DNA of 64,000 nucleotides, taken from positions 3,720,001-3,784,000 of the forward strand of contig NZ_CP149994.1 of assembly GCF_051307055.1 (NCBI RefSeq), in the 5' to 3' direction. Position numbers and translations under genes: made by a program. Every line of letters starts with the position of its first letter. Position 1 is the first letter of the stretch. Below are positions 8,722 to 17,919 of this stretch, piece by piece. The DNA comes from Dryocola sp051307055. GTDB taxonomy: Bacteria > Pseudomonadota > Gammaproteobacteria > Enterobacterales > Enterobacteriaceae. The notes beneath the pieces were generated by a model. It saw only the letters and a program-made list of their open reading frames with translations, was not told the DNA's origin and ran no database searches.

Positions 8722-10380
8722 ATGAATACAACGCCTCCATGGTGGCAACATGGTGTCATCTACCAGATCTACCCGAAGAGTTTCCAGGATACGACCGGCA
8801 ACGGAACCGGCGATTTAATCGGCGTCATCAAACGCCTCGACTACCTTAAATTGCTGGGCGTGGATGCTATCTGGCTGACACCTTTTTATGTCTCCCCGCA
8901 GGTGGATAACGGTTATGACGTGGCCAACTACTGCGCCATTGACCATAACTACGGCACGCTGGATGATTTCGATCTGCTGGTCGCCGAAGCGCACGAGCGC
9001 GGGATCCGCATCATCCTCGATATGGTGTTCAACCATACCTCCACCCAGCACGCCTGGTTTCATGAGTCGTTAAACAAGGAAAGTCCATACCGCGAGTTCT
9101 ATATCTGGCGTGACGGCACGCCAGATCTGCTGCCAAACAACTGGCGTTCCAAGTTTGGCGGCAACGCCTGGCGCTGGCATGCAGAAAGCGGCCAGTATTA
9201 TCTGCACCTGTTCGCCCCTGAGCAGGCGGATCTCAACTGGGAGAATCCGCAGGTACGCGCCGAACTGAAAAAGGTTTGCGAGTTCTGGGCGGATCGCGGC
9301 GTGGACGGTTTGCGTCTGGATGTGATCAACCTGATTTCTAAAGATCAGGACTTCCCGAACGATATCGAAGGAGGCGATGGCCGCCGTTTTTACACGGACG
9401 GGCCGCGCATTCATGAATATTTGCAGGAATTCAGTCGCAATGTGTTTTTCCCACGCGGCCTGATGACGGTGGGCGAAATGTCCTCCACGACCCTCGACAA
9501 CTGTCAGCAGTACGCCGCGCTGGACGGCAAAGAGCTGTCGATGACGTTTAACTTCCATCATCTTAAAGTGGATTATCCCGGCGGGCAGAAATGGACGCTG
9601 GCGCAGCCGGATTTTGTGGCGCTGAAAGCCATTTTCAACCACTGGCAGCAGGGGATGCACAACGTCGCCTGGAACGCGCTATTCTGGTGCAACCACGATC
9701 AGCCGCGCATCGTTTCCCGTTTCGGCGACGAAGGCGAACTGCGGGTGCCGGCGGCGAAAATGCTGGCGATGGTGCTCCACGGCATGCAGGGCACGCCCTA
9801 TATCTACCAGGGCGAAGAGCTGGGAATGACGAATCCCCACTTCACCCGCATCATCGACTACCGTGATGTGGAAAGTCACAACATGTACGCCGAACTGCGT
9901 GCTCAGGGCCGCGACAGCGATAACCTGCTGGCGATCCTCGCGAGTAAATCCCGCGATAACAGCCGCACGCCCATGCAGTGGGATAACGGAGAAAACGCGG
10001 GCTTTACCAAAGGCACGCCGTGGATAAACCTGTGCGATAACTATCAGACCATTAACGCCGCCGCAGCGGTGGACGATCCCGACTCCGTATTTTACGCCTA
10101 TCAGAAACTGATCAAGCTGCGTAAAGCGCAGCCGGTCTTTAGCTGGGGCAACTATCAGGATCTGCTGCCGGAGCATCCGTATCTGTGGTGCTACCGCCGC
10201 GAATGGCAGGGCCGGACGCTGGTGGTGGCAGCCAACCTCAGCCGCAATAACCAGTGGTGGATGCCGGAAGCTTTCGAAGGCGACTGGCAGGTGCTGATGA
10301 GCAACTACGACGGGGCGGCAGGCAGACCCGGGCAAATCAGCCTGCGGCCTTATGAAGCCGTTTACTGGTTGCAGAATTAA
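8722..10380 (+). CDS. treC: Trehalose-6-phosphate hydrolase TreC
   Basis: This cytosolic GH13 alpha-glucosidase splits trehalose-6-phosphate into glucose and glucose-6-phosphate. The 552-residue protein (K-12: 551) shows the GH13 regions in order: DMVFNHT (100-106), GLRLDVINL with nucleophile Asp200, VGEMSS with acid/base Glu252, and NHDQPR with the third catalytic Asp. The ribosome-binding site is aggaaag at 711-717. It is the second gene of the treBC operon. Confidence 0.96.
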   Translation: MNTTPPWWQHGVIYQIYPKSFQDTTGNGTGDLIGVIKRLDYLKLLGVDAIWLTPFYVSPQVDNGYDVANYCAIDHNYGTLDDFDLLVAEAHERGIRIILDMVFNHTSTQHAWFHESLNKESPYREFYIWRDGTPDLLPNNWRSKFGGNAWRWHAESGQYYLHLFAPEQADLNWENPQVRAELKKVCEFWADRGVDGLRLDVINLISKDQDFPNDIEGGDGRRFYTDGPRIHEYLQEFSRNVFFPRGLMTVGEMSSTTLDNCQQYAALDGKELSMTFNFHHLKVDYPGGQKWTLAQPDFVALKAIFNHWQQGMHNVAWNALFWCNHDQPRIVSRFGDEGELRVPAAKMLAMVLHGMQGTPYIYQGEELGMTNPHFTRIIDYRDVESHNMYAELRAQGRDSDNLLAILASKSRDNSRTPMQWDNGENAGFTKGTPWINLCDNYQTINAAAAVDDPDSVFYAYQKLIKLRKAQPVFSWGNYQDLLPEHPYLWCYRREWQGRTLVVAANLSRNNQWWMPEAFEGDWQVLMSNYDGAAGRPGQISLRPYEAVYWLQN

Positions 10381-10389
10381 GCAGGACAC

Positions 10390-10472
10390 ACCGGCGGGTA
10401 CGCTCAGGCTTACCCGTCCTACAAAAATGTCGCCTATCGGCGCCAGGTTGGATAAGCGGCTGCGCCACCGCC
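10390..10472. repeat. REP/BIME-like repeat pair
   Basis: A unit ccggcgggta...tacccgtcctac (10391-10421) and a second diverged inverted unit (about 10430-10472, ggttggataagcggctgcgcc) lie between treC and the oxidoreductase gene. They are the same class as the repeats at 17-89 and 56868-56903, and mark one edge of a two-gene insertion relative to K-12. Confidence 0.55.
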
Positions 10473-10478
10473 GATTAT

Positions 10479-11012
10479 TTACTCTTTTTTCAGGCCCTGT
10501 ATCCGGCTCAGCCACCAGGTCACGCCCTCATCAATCAACGCATCCGTAATATCGTTCGCGCCCTGAATCAGCGCAGGTTTCTGCCAGATCATCCCTGTCA
10601 TGTTCGACATGGCCTGTAGCGGCAACAGCAGTGCATCGGTCGCATAGCGGTTGTAGCCCTCTGGCGTATAGGCCTGTGCGGAGCCTCCGGTTGAGGTCAT
10701 TACCAGCAGTTTTTTACCGTGCAGCGCTTTACCCGCGCTTCCGTAAGCAAACCCGTAGGTCAGCACCTGGTCCTGCCACTCCTTAAGAATTGATGGCGTG
10801 CTGTACCACCAGAACGGGAACAGCAGCACCACCGACTCGTGGCTGCGCAACAGATTCTGCTCGCGCTCCACGTCTATCTGAAAATCCGGATAAGCCCGGG
10901 TTAACTCATGTACCGTCACATCAGGCAAACCTGAAAAGGCTGCAACTGCCGCCCGGCTAATCCGTGATTGTTCGGGGTACCGATGTGCCGCCAGCACCAG
11001 AATCTTTCTCAT
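10479..11012 (-). CDS. Flavodoxin-like NAD(P)H oxidoreductase (KefF/KefG/MdaB type)
   Basis: The 177-residue protein has the flavodoxin-like fold of the NAD(P)H:quinone oxidoreductase family. An N-terminal beta-strand leads into the phosphate-binding loop (MRKILVLAAHRYPEQSRISR), and FPFWWYSTPSILKEWQDQVLTYGFAYG is the characteristic central block. It should be a soluble FMN/FAD enzyme reducing quinones or electrophiles; its resemblance to KefG is general and there is no kef gene next door. ATG 11012 has gagg at 8 bases; a GTG at 11018 is less likely. It is divergent from a LysR gene 100 bases away, a common regulator-target arrangement. Confidence 0.85.
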   Translation of the reverse strand: MRKILVLAAHRYPEQSRISRAAVAAFSGLPDVTVHELTRAYPDFQIDVEREQNLLRSHESVVLLFPFWWYSTPSILKEWQDQVLTYGFAYGSAGKALHGKKLLVMTSTGGSAQAYTPEGYNRYATDALLLPLQAMSNMTGMIWQKPALIQGANDITDALIDEGVTWWLSRIQGLKKE

Positions 11013-11112
11013 TTTCACATCCTCATCGTTTGGATGCGGCTATGATTTCAAATCTCATGGCTTACCTGTAGTCTGTATAAAGGCATATCTGTTTCAACCA
11101 AAGGTTTAAGCC

Positions 11113-11994
11113 ATGTCTCTCTCACCGGACGTAACCCGCCTACTCCCCGCTTTTCTGGCGGCGGCTGACTGCCAGAGCTTTTCTGCCGCCGCCCGGCAGC
11201 TCGGCATCACGCCAGCCGCCGTTAGCAAAAGCGTACGCCAGCTTGAACTGCGTCTCGGCGTGATCCTGTTTGGGCGAAACACCCACTTTGTGGTGCTGAC
11301 GGAAGAAGGCGCCGCCTTACGGGAAGAGATCGCGCCGCTTTGGTATGCGCTTAATCAGGCGCTGGTTAGCCCAACCGCGGAGCCCGCCGGTCTGGTACGG
11401 GTCAGCGTTATTCCCGGCTTCGGTCGCCACGTCCTGCTTCCCGAGCTGCATGAATTTCAGCAGCGCTATCCGCAGATCCGTTTTGATCTGTCGATGGATG
11501 CCCGCAGCGTGAACTTAATCGGCGAGCGGATAGACGTGGCGATTGGTCAACGCACGTCGCGGGACAGCCGCGTCGTGACTCGTGAGCTGCGCCCGATGCG
11601 CATGATCATGGCGGCTTCTCCGCTCTATCTGGCCGAAAAAGGCACGCCTGTGGCGCCAGAAGAGTTAGCGCCGCACCGCTGCCTGGTGCACCGCAATCCC
11701 GGAAACGGACGTCTGCAGCAATGGCTGAATGACGATACGCTCATTGATGAACATTCCGCCTGGCTTATCACCAGCCTCCCGGATGCGCTGCTGGACGCGG
11801 CGCTTTCCGGCATGGGCATCGTTTATCTGGCGGACTGGTATCTGGCGCGACCGGTTCAGGAAGGTCGGCTGGTGCCGTTACTGGATGATTACCACCCTGC
11901 CCCGCAAACCCTTTGGGTGAAGTATGCCGGCGGTCGGCTCGCTCCCCGAATCCGCGTTTTTGTCGACTATTTACTCGATAAATTCAGCGCGTAA
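11113..11994 (+). CDS. LysR-family transcriptional regulator
   Basis: A 293-residue LTTR. The winged helix-turn-helix spans about residues 5-65 (FLAAADCQSFSAAARQLGITPAAVSKSVRQLE), followed by a type-2 periplasmic-binding effector domain. It probably controls the divergent oxidoreductase gene, and the shared 100-base intergenic region would hold both promoters. I do not recognise a specific name. The pair separates treC from nrdD, which are neighbours in K-12. Confidence 0.88.
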   Translation: MSLSPDVTRLLPAFLAAADCQSFSAAARQLGITPAAVSKSVRQLELRLGVILFGRNTHFVVLTEEGAALREEIAPLWYALNQALVSPTAEPAGLVRVSVIPGFGRHVLLPELHEFQQRYPQIRFDLSMDARSVNLIGERIDVAIGQRTSRDSRVVTRELRPMRMIMAASPLYLAEKGTPVAPEELAPHRCLVHRNPGNGRLQQWLNDDTLIDEHSAWLITSLPDALLDAALSGMGIVYLADWYLARPVQEGRLVPLLDDYHPAPQTLWVKYAGGRLAPRIRVFVDYLLDKFSA

Positions 11995-12044
11995 ATTTGT
12001 TCACCTCGCTCACGCCCCGGCTTGCCTGCCGCGTCCGTTTTACT

Positions 12045-12100
12045 TTGTCCTGCATCAATAAAAGCGCGAACATCTTTGGTGCAAGCACTATATATAGACT
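12045..12100 (+). promoter_or_regulatory. nrdD upstream region: NrdR box and FNR-like site
   Basis: The 294 bases before nrdD contain gcaCTATATATAGact (12085-12100), a strong match to the NrdR box (acaCwATATATwGtgt). I see no equally good second box, although NrdR usually uses two. TTGTC-N4-ATCAA (12045-12058) matches the FNR consensus fully in its right half and 3 of 5 bases in its left. Both fit an anaerobic dNTP operon. Confidence 0.65.
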
Positions 12101-12288
12101 TTAAAATGCCACCCGGCCCTACATCTTGTATTTATCGACTATTATAGCAACAACAGCCTCAGCATAAATCTGGGGATTATCTGTGGATAAAACGGGCCTG
12201 AATCCGGAAGTCCCTGCCAGCGCCTGACTGCAAACGCTTCCGGAATCCGCCATCCCTTTGTGGATAACCTTATTTAAACGGAGAGATC

Positions 12289-14427
12289 ATGACACCGCAT
12301 GTGATGAAAAGAGACGGGTGCAGAGTGCCTTTCACTTCAGAGCGCATTAAAGAAGCTATTCTTCGTGCAGCTAAAGCAGCGGGAGTCGATGACGCAGATT
12401 ATTGCGCCACCGTCGCAGACATCGTACGAGCTCAGATGGAAGGCCGCAGCCAGGTTGATATTGGCGAGATCCAGACGGCGGTTGAAAACCAGCTGATGGC
12501 CGGGAGCTATAAGCAGCTGGCCCGCGCCTATATCGAATATCGCCATGACCGTGATATCGCACGTGAAAAACGTGGTCGTCTGAACCAGGAAATTCGTGGT
12601 CTGGTTGAACAAACCAACTCTGCGCTGCTGAATGAAAACGCCAACAAAGACAGTAAAGTGATCCCGACCCAGCGTGACCTGCTGGCGGGCATCGTTGCCA
12701 AACACTACGCCAAACAGCACCTGCTGCCTCGCGATGTGGTGCAGGCGCACGAACGTGGCGATATCCACTATCACGACCTCGATTACTCCCCCTTCTTCCC
12801 GATGTTTAACTGCATGCTTATCGACCTGAAGGGCATGCTGACCCACGGCTTTAAGATGGGTAACGCGGAGATTGAACCGCCAAAATCCATCTCCACCGCG
12901 ACGGCCGTCACCGCCCAGATCATTGCTCAGGTTGCCAGCCACATCTACGGCGGCACCACCATCAACCGTATCGATGAGGTGCTTGCGCCGTTTGTGACGG
13001 CAAGCTTCGAAAAGCACCGTAAAATCGCGCAAGAGTGGCAGATTCCGGACGCTGAAGGCTATGCGCGCTCACGTACGGAGAAAGAGTGTTACGACGCGTT
13101 CCAGTCGCTGGAATATGAAGTGAACACGCTGCATACCGCCAACGGCCAGACACCTTTTGTCACCTTCGGTTTTGGGCTGGGCACCAGCTGGGAATCGCGC
13201 CTGATCCAGACCTCTATTCTGCGCAACCGCATCGCAGGCCTTGGGAAAAACCGCAAAACCGCCGTATTCCCGAAACTGGTATTCGCCATTAAAGACGGCC
13301 TCAACCACAAGTTCGGCGATGCGAACTACGACATCAAACAGCTCGCCCTGGAATGCGCCAGCAAGCGTATGTATCCGGATATTCTGAACTACGATCAAGT
13401 GGTTAAGGTTACCGGCTCATTTAAAACGCCGATGGGCTGCCGCAGCTTCCTCGGCGTCTGGGAGAATGAGAGCGGCGAGCAGGTCCACGAGGGCCGCAAC
13501 AACCTCGGCGTTATCAGCCTGAACCTGCCGCGCATCGCGCTGGAAGCAAAAGGTGATGAGGCGCGCTTCTGGGAACTGTTAGACAGCCGCCTGGCACTGG
13601 CGCGCAAAGCGCTGATGACGCGCATCGCCCGTCTCGAAGGCGTGAAAGCGCGCGTGGCGCCAATCCTCTATATGGAAGGCGCCTGCGGCGTGCGCCTGAA
13701 GGCGGACGATGACGTCGCTGAAATCTTCAAAAACGGCCGCGCGTCTGTTTCGCTTGGCTACATCGGCATTCATGAAACGGTGAACGCTCTGTCTGGTAAC
13801 CAGCACATCTATGACAGCGAAGCGCTGCGCGCAAAAGCCGTGGCGATTGTTACGCGCCTGCGTGCGGCCACCGATAGCTGGAAAAATGAAACGGGCTATG
13901 GATTCAGCCTGTACAGCACGCCAAGCGAAAACCTTTGCGACCGCTTCTGCCGCCTGGATACCGCTGAATTCGGCGTCGTGCCCGGCGTAACCGACAAAGG
14001 CTACTACACCAACAGCTTCCATCTGGACGTAGAGAAAAAGGTCAATCCGTACGACAAAATCGATTTTGAAGCGCCTTATCCGGCGCTGGCGAACGGCGGT
14101 TTCATCTGTTACGGCGAGTACCCGAATATTCAGCATAACCTGCGCGCGCTGGAAGATGTCTGGGATTACAGCTACCAGCGCGTTCCGTATTACGGCACCA
14201 ATACGCCAATCGACGAGTGCTACGAATGCGGCTTTACCGGCGAGTTTGAGTGCACCAGCAAAGGCTTCACCTGTCCGAAATGCGGTAACCACGACGCAGC
14301 GCGCGTTTCCGTTACCCGCCGCGTTTGCGGCTATCTCGGCAGCCCGGATGCCCGTCCGTTCAACGCCGGTAAGCAAGAAGAGGTGAAGCGCCGCGTGAAG
14401 CATCTTGGCAACGGGCAGATTGGCTAG
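12289..14427 (+). CDS. nrdD: Anaerobic ribonucleoside-triphosphate reductase NrdD
   Basis: The class III glycyl-radical reductase converts NTPs to dNTPs under anaerobiosis, using formate as reductant. The 712-residue length equals K-12 NrdD. An N-terminal ATP-cone (about residues 3-95) gives allosteric control. The C terminus has four zinc-binding cysteines (CYEC ... CPKC) and the radical loop RRVCGYLG with Gly681. The ribosome-binding site ggagag precedes ATG 12289. It is transcribed with the activase gene nrdG immediately downstream. Confidence 0.97.
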   Translation: MTPHVMKRDGCRVPFTSERIKEAILRAAKAAGVDDADYCATVADIVRAQMEGRSQVDIGEIQTAVENQLMAGSYKQLARAYIEYRHDRDIAREKRGRLNQEIRGLVEQTNSALLNENANKDSKVIPTQRDLLAGIVAKHYAKQHLLPRDVVQAHERGDIHYHDLDYSPFFPMFNCMLIDLKGMLTHGFKMGNAEIEPPKSISTATAVTAQIIAQVASHIYGGTTINRIDEVLAPFVTASFEKHRKIAQEWQIPDAEGYARSRTEKECYDAFQSLEYEVNTLHTANGQTPFVTFGFGLGTSWESRLIQTSILRNRIAGLGKNRKTAVFPKLVFAIKDGLNHKFGDANYDIKQLALECASKRMYPDILNYDQVVKVTGSFKTPMGCRSFLGVWENESGEQVHEGRNNLGVISLNLPRIALEAKGDEARFWELLDSRLALARKALMTRIARLEGVKARVAPILYMEGACGVRLKADDDVAEIFKNGRASVSLGYIGIHETVNALSGNQHIYDSEALRAKAVAIVTRLRAATDSWKNETGYGFSLYSTPSENLCDRFCRLDTAEFGVVPGVTDKGYYTNSFHLDVEKKVNPYDKIDFEAPYPALANGGFICYGEYPNIQHNLRALEDVWDYSYQRVPYYGTNTPIDECYECGFTGEFECTSKGFTCPKCGNHDAARVSVTRRVCGYLGSPDARPFNAGKQEEVKRRVKHLGNGQIG

Positions 14428-14428
14428 C

Positions 14429-14893
14429 ATGAATATGCATCAGTACTATCCGGTCGATATCGTTAACGGGCCGGGTACCCGCTGCACGCTGTTTGTTTCC
14501 GGCTGCGTGCATGAATGTCCGGGCTGCTATAACAAAAGCACCTGGCGGCTGAACTCAGGCGTGGCGTTCACGCCTGAAATGGAAGAGCGGATTATTAACG
14601 ATCTGAACGATACGCGGGTGCGTCGCCAGGGTCTGTCGCTTTCGGGCGGCGATCCTCTCCATCCGCAAAACGTGGCGGGTATCCTGCAGCTGGTTCAGCG
14701 CGTGCGGGCGGAGTGTCCCGGCAAAGATATCTGGCTATGGACAGGCTATAAGCTTGATGAGCTGAACGCAGCCCAGCGCGAAGTGGTTGATTTAATCAAC
14801 GTGCTGGTCGACGGCAAATTTGTTCAGGATTTGAAAGATCCGGCGCTTATCTGGCGCGGCAGCAGCAACCAGGTCGTGCATTATTTGCGATAA
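14429..14893 (+). CDS. nrdG: Anaerobic NrdD-activating radical SAM protein NrdG
   Basis: NrdG uses a [4Fe-4S] cluster and S-adenosylmethionine to generate the glycyl radical on NrdD. The 154-residue product has the CxxxCxxC cluster motif at Cys26, Cys30 and Cys33 (GCVHECPGC) and the SGGDPL motif. ATG 14429 starts 1 base after the nrdD stop, so translation is likely coupled, and gives the K-12 length. Confidence 0.96.
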   Translation: MNMHQYYPVDIVNGPGTRCTLFVSGCVHECPGCYNKSTWRLNSGVAFTPEMEERIINDLNDTRVRRQGLSLSGGDPLHPQNVAGILQLVQRVRAECPGKDIWLWTGYKLDELNAAQREVVDLINVLVDGKFVQDLKDPALIWRGSSNQVVHYLR

Positions 14894-14913
14894 AGCTTCT
14901 GATTGATGACAAG

Positions 14914-14939
14914 CCCCCGAAAAGCGTGATTTTCGGGGG
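14914..14939. terminator. Stem-loop after nrdG
   Basis: A perfect 10-bp stem cccccgaaaa/ttttcggggg with a 6-base loop lies 20 bases past the nrdG stop. The T run is weak on both strands. It is near the junction where the 96-min block meets yraQ. Confidence 0.65.
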
Positions 14940-15043
14940 TTGGGGTAAATCAGAAGGCAGAACGCTTTGTTTTTAAAATCCCCCGCAAGCAACCATCCAC
15001 ACCTGAGGGCTTTGTCAGCAGTCTTAATTCCCTTGCAGGCTTT

Positions 15044-16087
15044 TTATATCAGCGCCAGGGTGCCGACAATCACCCCGCTCAACGCCACCAGCCCACCGGT
15101 AAGCCACAGCGCTTTTGCCGGAAAGGCCTTATGCAGCATGACCAGAGAGGGCAGGCTAACGGCCGGCAGCGTGATCAGCAGCGCCAGCGCCGGAGCGGTA
15201 CCCATACCCGCCAGCAGCATCGTCTGAATAATGGGGATTTCGGCGGCGGTTGGAATGACGAACAGGCAGCCGGCAACCGCCATCGCCATCACCCAGAATA
15301 GCGTGTTATCCACCGCGCCATCGGCATGCGGAAACAGCCATACTCGCGCTGCGCCAAGCGCCAGCACGGCGATGATATAAACCGGGATAGTGCTCCAGAA
15401 CAGTTGCCACAATGCTTTCATCCAGCGCTGCAGGAAATCGCCCTGCGGCTGTATTTTTTGCGCTATTGGGGGGATATTCGCAGCCCGGGGCTGCTCTTTC
15501 ACCCACAGCTGCACAAGCGTTGCCACGCCAAGCACCGTCATTACGCCCACGACCAGCCGAATCAGGGCAAAATGCCAGCCCAGAACGAAGCCCATAAAAA
15601 TAAGCGTGGCCGGATTGAGCAGCGGGTTGCCTAACCAGAATGCCAGCGCGCCGCCCATGGAAACCGCCTGACGTCGCATCCCGGCGGCAACGGGGGCCGC
15701 GCAGCAGGTGCACATCATGCCCGGCAAAGAAAAGAGCGTGCCGAACAGCGTGCCGCTAAAACGCGGCTGGCCGAGGGTACGCATCAGCCAGTCCCTTGGG
15801 ATCAGGACCTGAACCAGCGAACCTAAAATCACGCCCAGCACCGCCGCTTTCCAGACCGCGATGAAATAGACCAGCGCATAATCCCAGGCGGCTTTGAGCG
15901 GATTAGCCTCCTGCTGCGCAATAATTGATTTTCCAATGCTGTGCGTTTCGGCGGCGGTGAACGCCTTGCCATAATATGGCTGCCATTTCACCAGCCACAG
16001 CCCGATAATCACAACGGTGAAAAACAGCACCGGCTTCCACCAGGCGAACGAAGATTTGCCCGCCAGTTGAGGAGGTTGAGTCAGCAT
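15044..16087 (-). CDS. yraQ: YraQ/ArsP-family inner-membrane permease
   Basis: A 347-residue membrane protein of the DUF318/ArsP permease family (K-12 YraQ is 346). About eight to ten hydrophobic segments are visible, and the conserved LPGMMCTCCAAPVAAGMRR block contains the Cys pair (TCC) seen in members implicated in organoarsenical or metal export. The substrate of YraQ itself is unknown. ATG 16087 follows an aggg ribosome-binding site. It is followed upstream on the same strand by yraR, as in K-12. Confidence 0.88.
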   Translation of the reverse strand: MLTQPPQLAGKSSFAWWKPVLFFTVVIIGLWLVKWQPYYGKAFTAAETHSIGKSIIAQQEANPLKAAWDYALVYFIAVWKAAVLGVILGSLVQVLIPRDWLMRTLGQPRFSGTLFGTLFSLPGMMCTCCAAPVAAGMRRQAVSMGGALAFWLGNPLLNPATLIFMGFVLGWHFALIRLVVGVMTVLGVATLVQLWVKEQPRAANIPPIAQKIQPQGDFLQRWMKALWQLFWSTIPVYIIAVLALGAARVWLFPHADGAVDNTLFWVMAMAVAGCLFVIPTAAEIPIIQTMLLAGMGTAPALALLITLPAVSLPSLVMLHKAFPAKALWLTGGLVALSGVIVGTLALI

Positions 16088-16171
16088 AGAAGTACCCTGC
16101 AAAGCGTATACGTGAGTTATATTTATTGGCGCTAATACTACGCTTCTTGTCAGAGTATTGGAAAGCTGCGG

Positions 16172-16822
16172 TTAATAAATCGCCGTATGTGCAGCAATCT
16201 CTCGTAGCTGCCCGGAGTCCAGGATCGCCACGCCATCATGAGAAGGCGACAGGGCTTCATGCAGCATCGCCCGGGCGACATCTCTTGCTTCGATGGACTT
16301 CCATTTTCCGGGCATGAATTTAAACAGCGGCGCGAAAAGCGATTCATTAAAGCGTTGCGATTCCCGATGGCCCAGTAGCATAGACGGCCGGGCGATGGTT
16401 AAACGCGGCCATTTCTGGGCGATCAACGCCTCTTCCATTTTCCCTTTGACGCGGTTGTAGAAGAACGGCGAACCGCTGTTTGCGCCAAGCGCGCTGACCA
16501 CCAGCATATGACTGGCGCCCAGGCGCTGGCCCGTCAGCGCCGTATCCACCACCAGCGTATAATCCGCCAGCACGAAGGCCTCTTTGCTGCCCGCCTCTCT
16601 CATCGTCGTCCCGAGACAGCAGAAAACGATATCCACCGGCTCGGTGAGTTGCGCCAGCGCATCGCTAAGCTGCGGATCGTGAGGATTGAACATTTTACGC
16701 ATCGCCGCCAGCGGACGACGCGTGGCGGCCGCAATGTTGGTGACCCGTGGTTCGTCGTTAAGCAGGCGTAACAGATGCCCGCCGATCAGACCTGTCGCCC
16801 CTGTAATCAATACCCGGTTCAT
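16172..16822 (-). CDS. yraR: NAD(P)-binding oxidoreductase YraR
   Basis: A 216-residue atypical short-chain dehydrogenase-like Rossmann protein. The N-terminal nucleotide-binding motif is GATGLIGGHLLR, and YNRVKGKMEEALIA contains the Tyr-x3-Lys pair in a shortened SDR-like position. Function is unassigned. ATG 16822 has aaggag at 7 bases. The order yraQ-yraR next to divergent yhbO is conserved with K-12. Confidence 0.9.
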   Translation of the reverse strand: MNRVLITGATGLIGGHLLRLLNDEPRVTNIAAATRRPLAAMRKMFNPHDPQLSDALAQLTEPVDIVFCCLGTTMREAGSKEAFVLADYTLVVDTALTGQRLGASHMLVVSALGANSGSPFFYNRVKGKMEEALIAQKWPRLTIARPSMLLGHRESQRFNESLFAPLFKFMPGKWKSIEARDVARAMLHEALSPSHDGVAILDSGQLREIAAHTAIY

Positions 16823-16922
16823 AGAAGCTCCTTTATCAGATGAATCTAAGTCTAGTCCGTCCGCTTGCAAAGTCTGCCCTGTGGTCCAGGCTTAAGCACT
16901 GGAAACAGATAACGGAGGAACT

Positions 16923-17441
16923 ATGAGCAAGAAGATTGCAGTCTTGATCACCGACGAGTTCGAAGATTCAGAATTCACTTCACCGGCGGAGGCGTTCCGC
17001 AAAGCGGGACACGAAGTTATCACCATCGAGAAGCAGGCCGGTAAAACCGTCACCGGCAAAAAAGGTGAGGCAAAGGTCATTATCGATAAAGCCATTGATG
17101 ACGCGCGCCCGGCCGATTTCGATGCGCTTTTGCTGCCCGGCGGGCACTCTCCGGACAGCCTGCGCGGCGATGAACGCTTCGTCACTTTTACGCGCGATTT
17201 TATGAACAGCGGCAAGCCCGTTTTTGCTATCTGCCATGGTCCACAGCTTCTCATCAGCGCCGATGTCGTTCGCGGGCGCAAGCTGACCGCCGTGAAGCCT
17301 ATCGTGATTGACGTGAAAAATGCCGGCGCCGACTTCTACGACAGAGAAGTCGTTGTCGATAACAATCAACTGGTTACCAGCCGTACGCCGGAAGATTTAC
17401 CGGCCTTTAACCGCGAGGCGCTGCGCCTGTTAGGAAGCTAA
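16923..17441 (+). CDS. yhbO: Protein/nucleic-acid deglycase 2 YhbO
   Basis: A DJ-1/PfpI superfamily protein of 172 residues, identical in length to K-12 YhbO. The nucleophile elbow AICHGPQ holds Cys104 followed by His105, with an acidic residue near the N terminus (DEFED). It reverses early methylglyoxal/glyoxal adducts and contributes to stress resistance. The stop overlaps that of convergent yhbP by 4 bases. Confidence 0.93.
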   Translation: MSKKIAVLITDEFEDSEFTSPAEAFRKAGHEVITIEKQAGKTVTGKKGEAKVIIDKAIDDARPADFDALLLPGGHSPDSLRGDERFVTFTRDFMNSGKPVFAICHGPQLLISADVVRGRKLTAVKPIVIDVKNAGADFYDREVVVDNNQLVTSRTPEDLPAFNREALRLLGS

Positions 17442-17866
17442 CTGTCACGCAGCCAGTGTAGTTTTTTACCAAAACCGAGAGTGTTGTCCGTCATTTTCAG
17501 TTCGTCGAGCTGAATTTCCCAGAGGGGGGCCGTCGCCACTCTCGCCACCGGGAAGCGTTTGCAGTAAAGATGGCGGACGCTTCCCGCCTCGCTTTCTGCC
17601 AGCATTTGGATCCTGCCGCGAAACTGAACGCCGCGAATCAGCGCAACGGTTTTGGGCTGCCCGTTTACCGTGCCGGCTACGGAAGAACCTTTGCCGATGA
17701 GCTCCCCGTGTCGGGAGGTGGCCTCGGTGAGCAGATAGAACGCTACACGCGATCGATCGTAATAATAGAAGGCGTTGGCACACCATAAATCTTCGTTACC
17801 GCCAACGCAGTAGGTAAGAACATGCTGTTTGTTCAGCCAGCGGCTGATGTCATCAAGTGTTTCCAT
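17438..17866 (-). CDS. yhbP: UPF0306 protein YhbP
   Basis: A 142-residue protein of the pyridoxamine-5'-phosphate-oxidase-like split-barrel fold (UPF0306), closely matching K-12 YhbP (147) in blocks such as CANAFYYYD and TVNGQPKTVALIRGVQF. Flavin or haem binding is possible for the fold, but no reaction is established. It converges on yhbO. Confidence 0.88.
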   Translation of the reverse strand: METLDDISRWLNKQHVLTYCVGGNEDLWCANAFYYYDRSRVAFYLLTEATSRHGELIGKGSSVAGTVNGQPKTVALIRGVQFRGRIQMLAESEAGSVRHLYCKRFPVARVATAPLWEIQLDELKMTDNTLGFGKKLHWLRDS

Positions 17867-17919
17867 GGGCGACCTGAACGGTGATACTCTGCAAAAAATC
17901 TCAACTATGCGCCGGCCCT

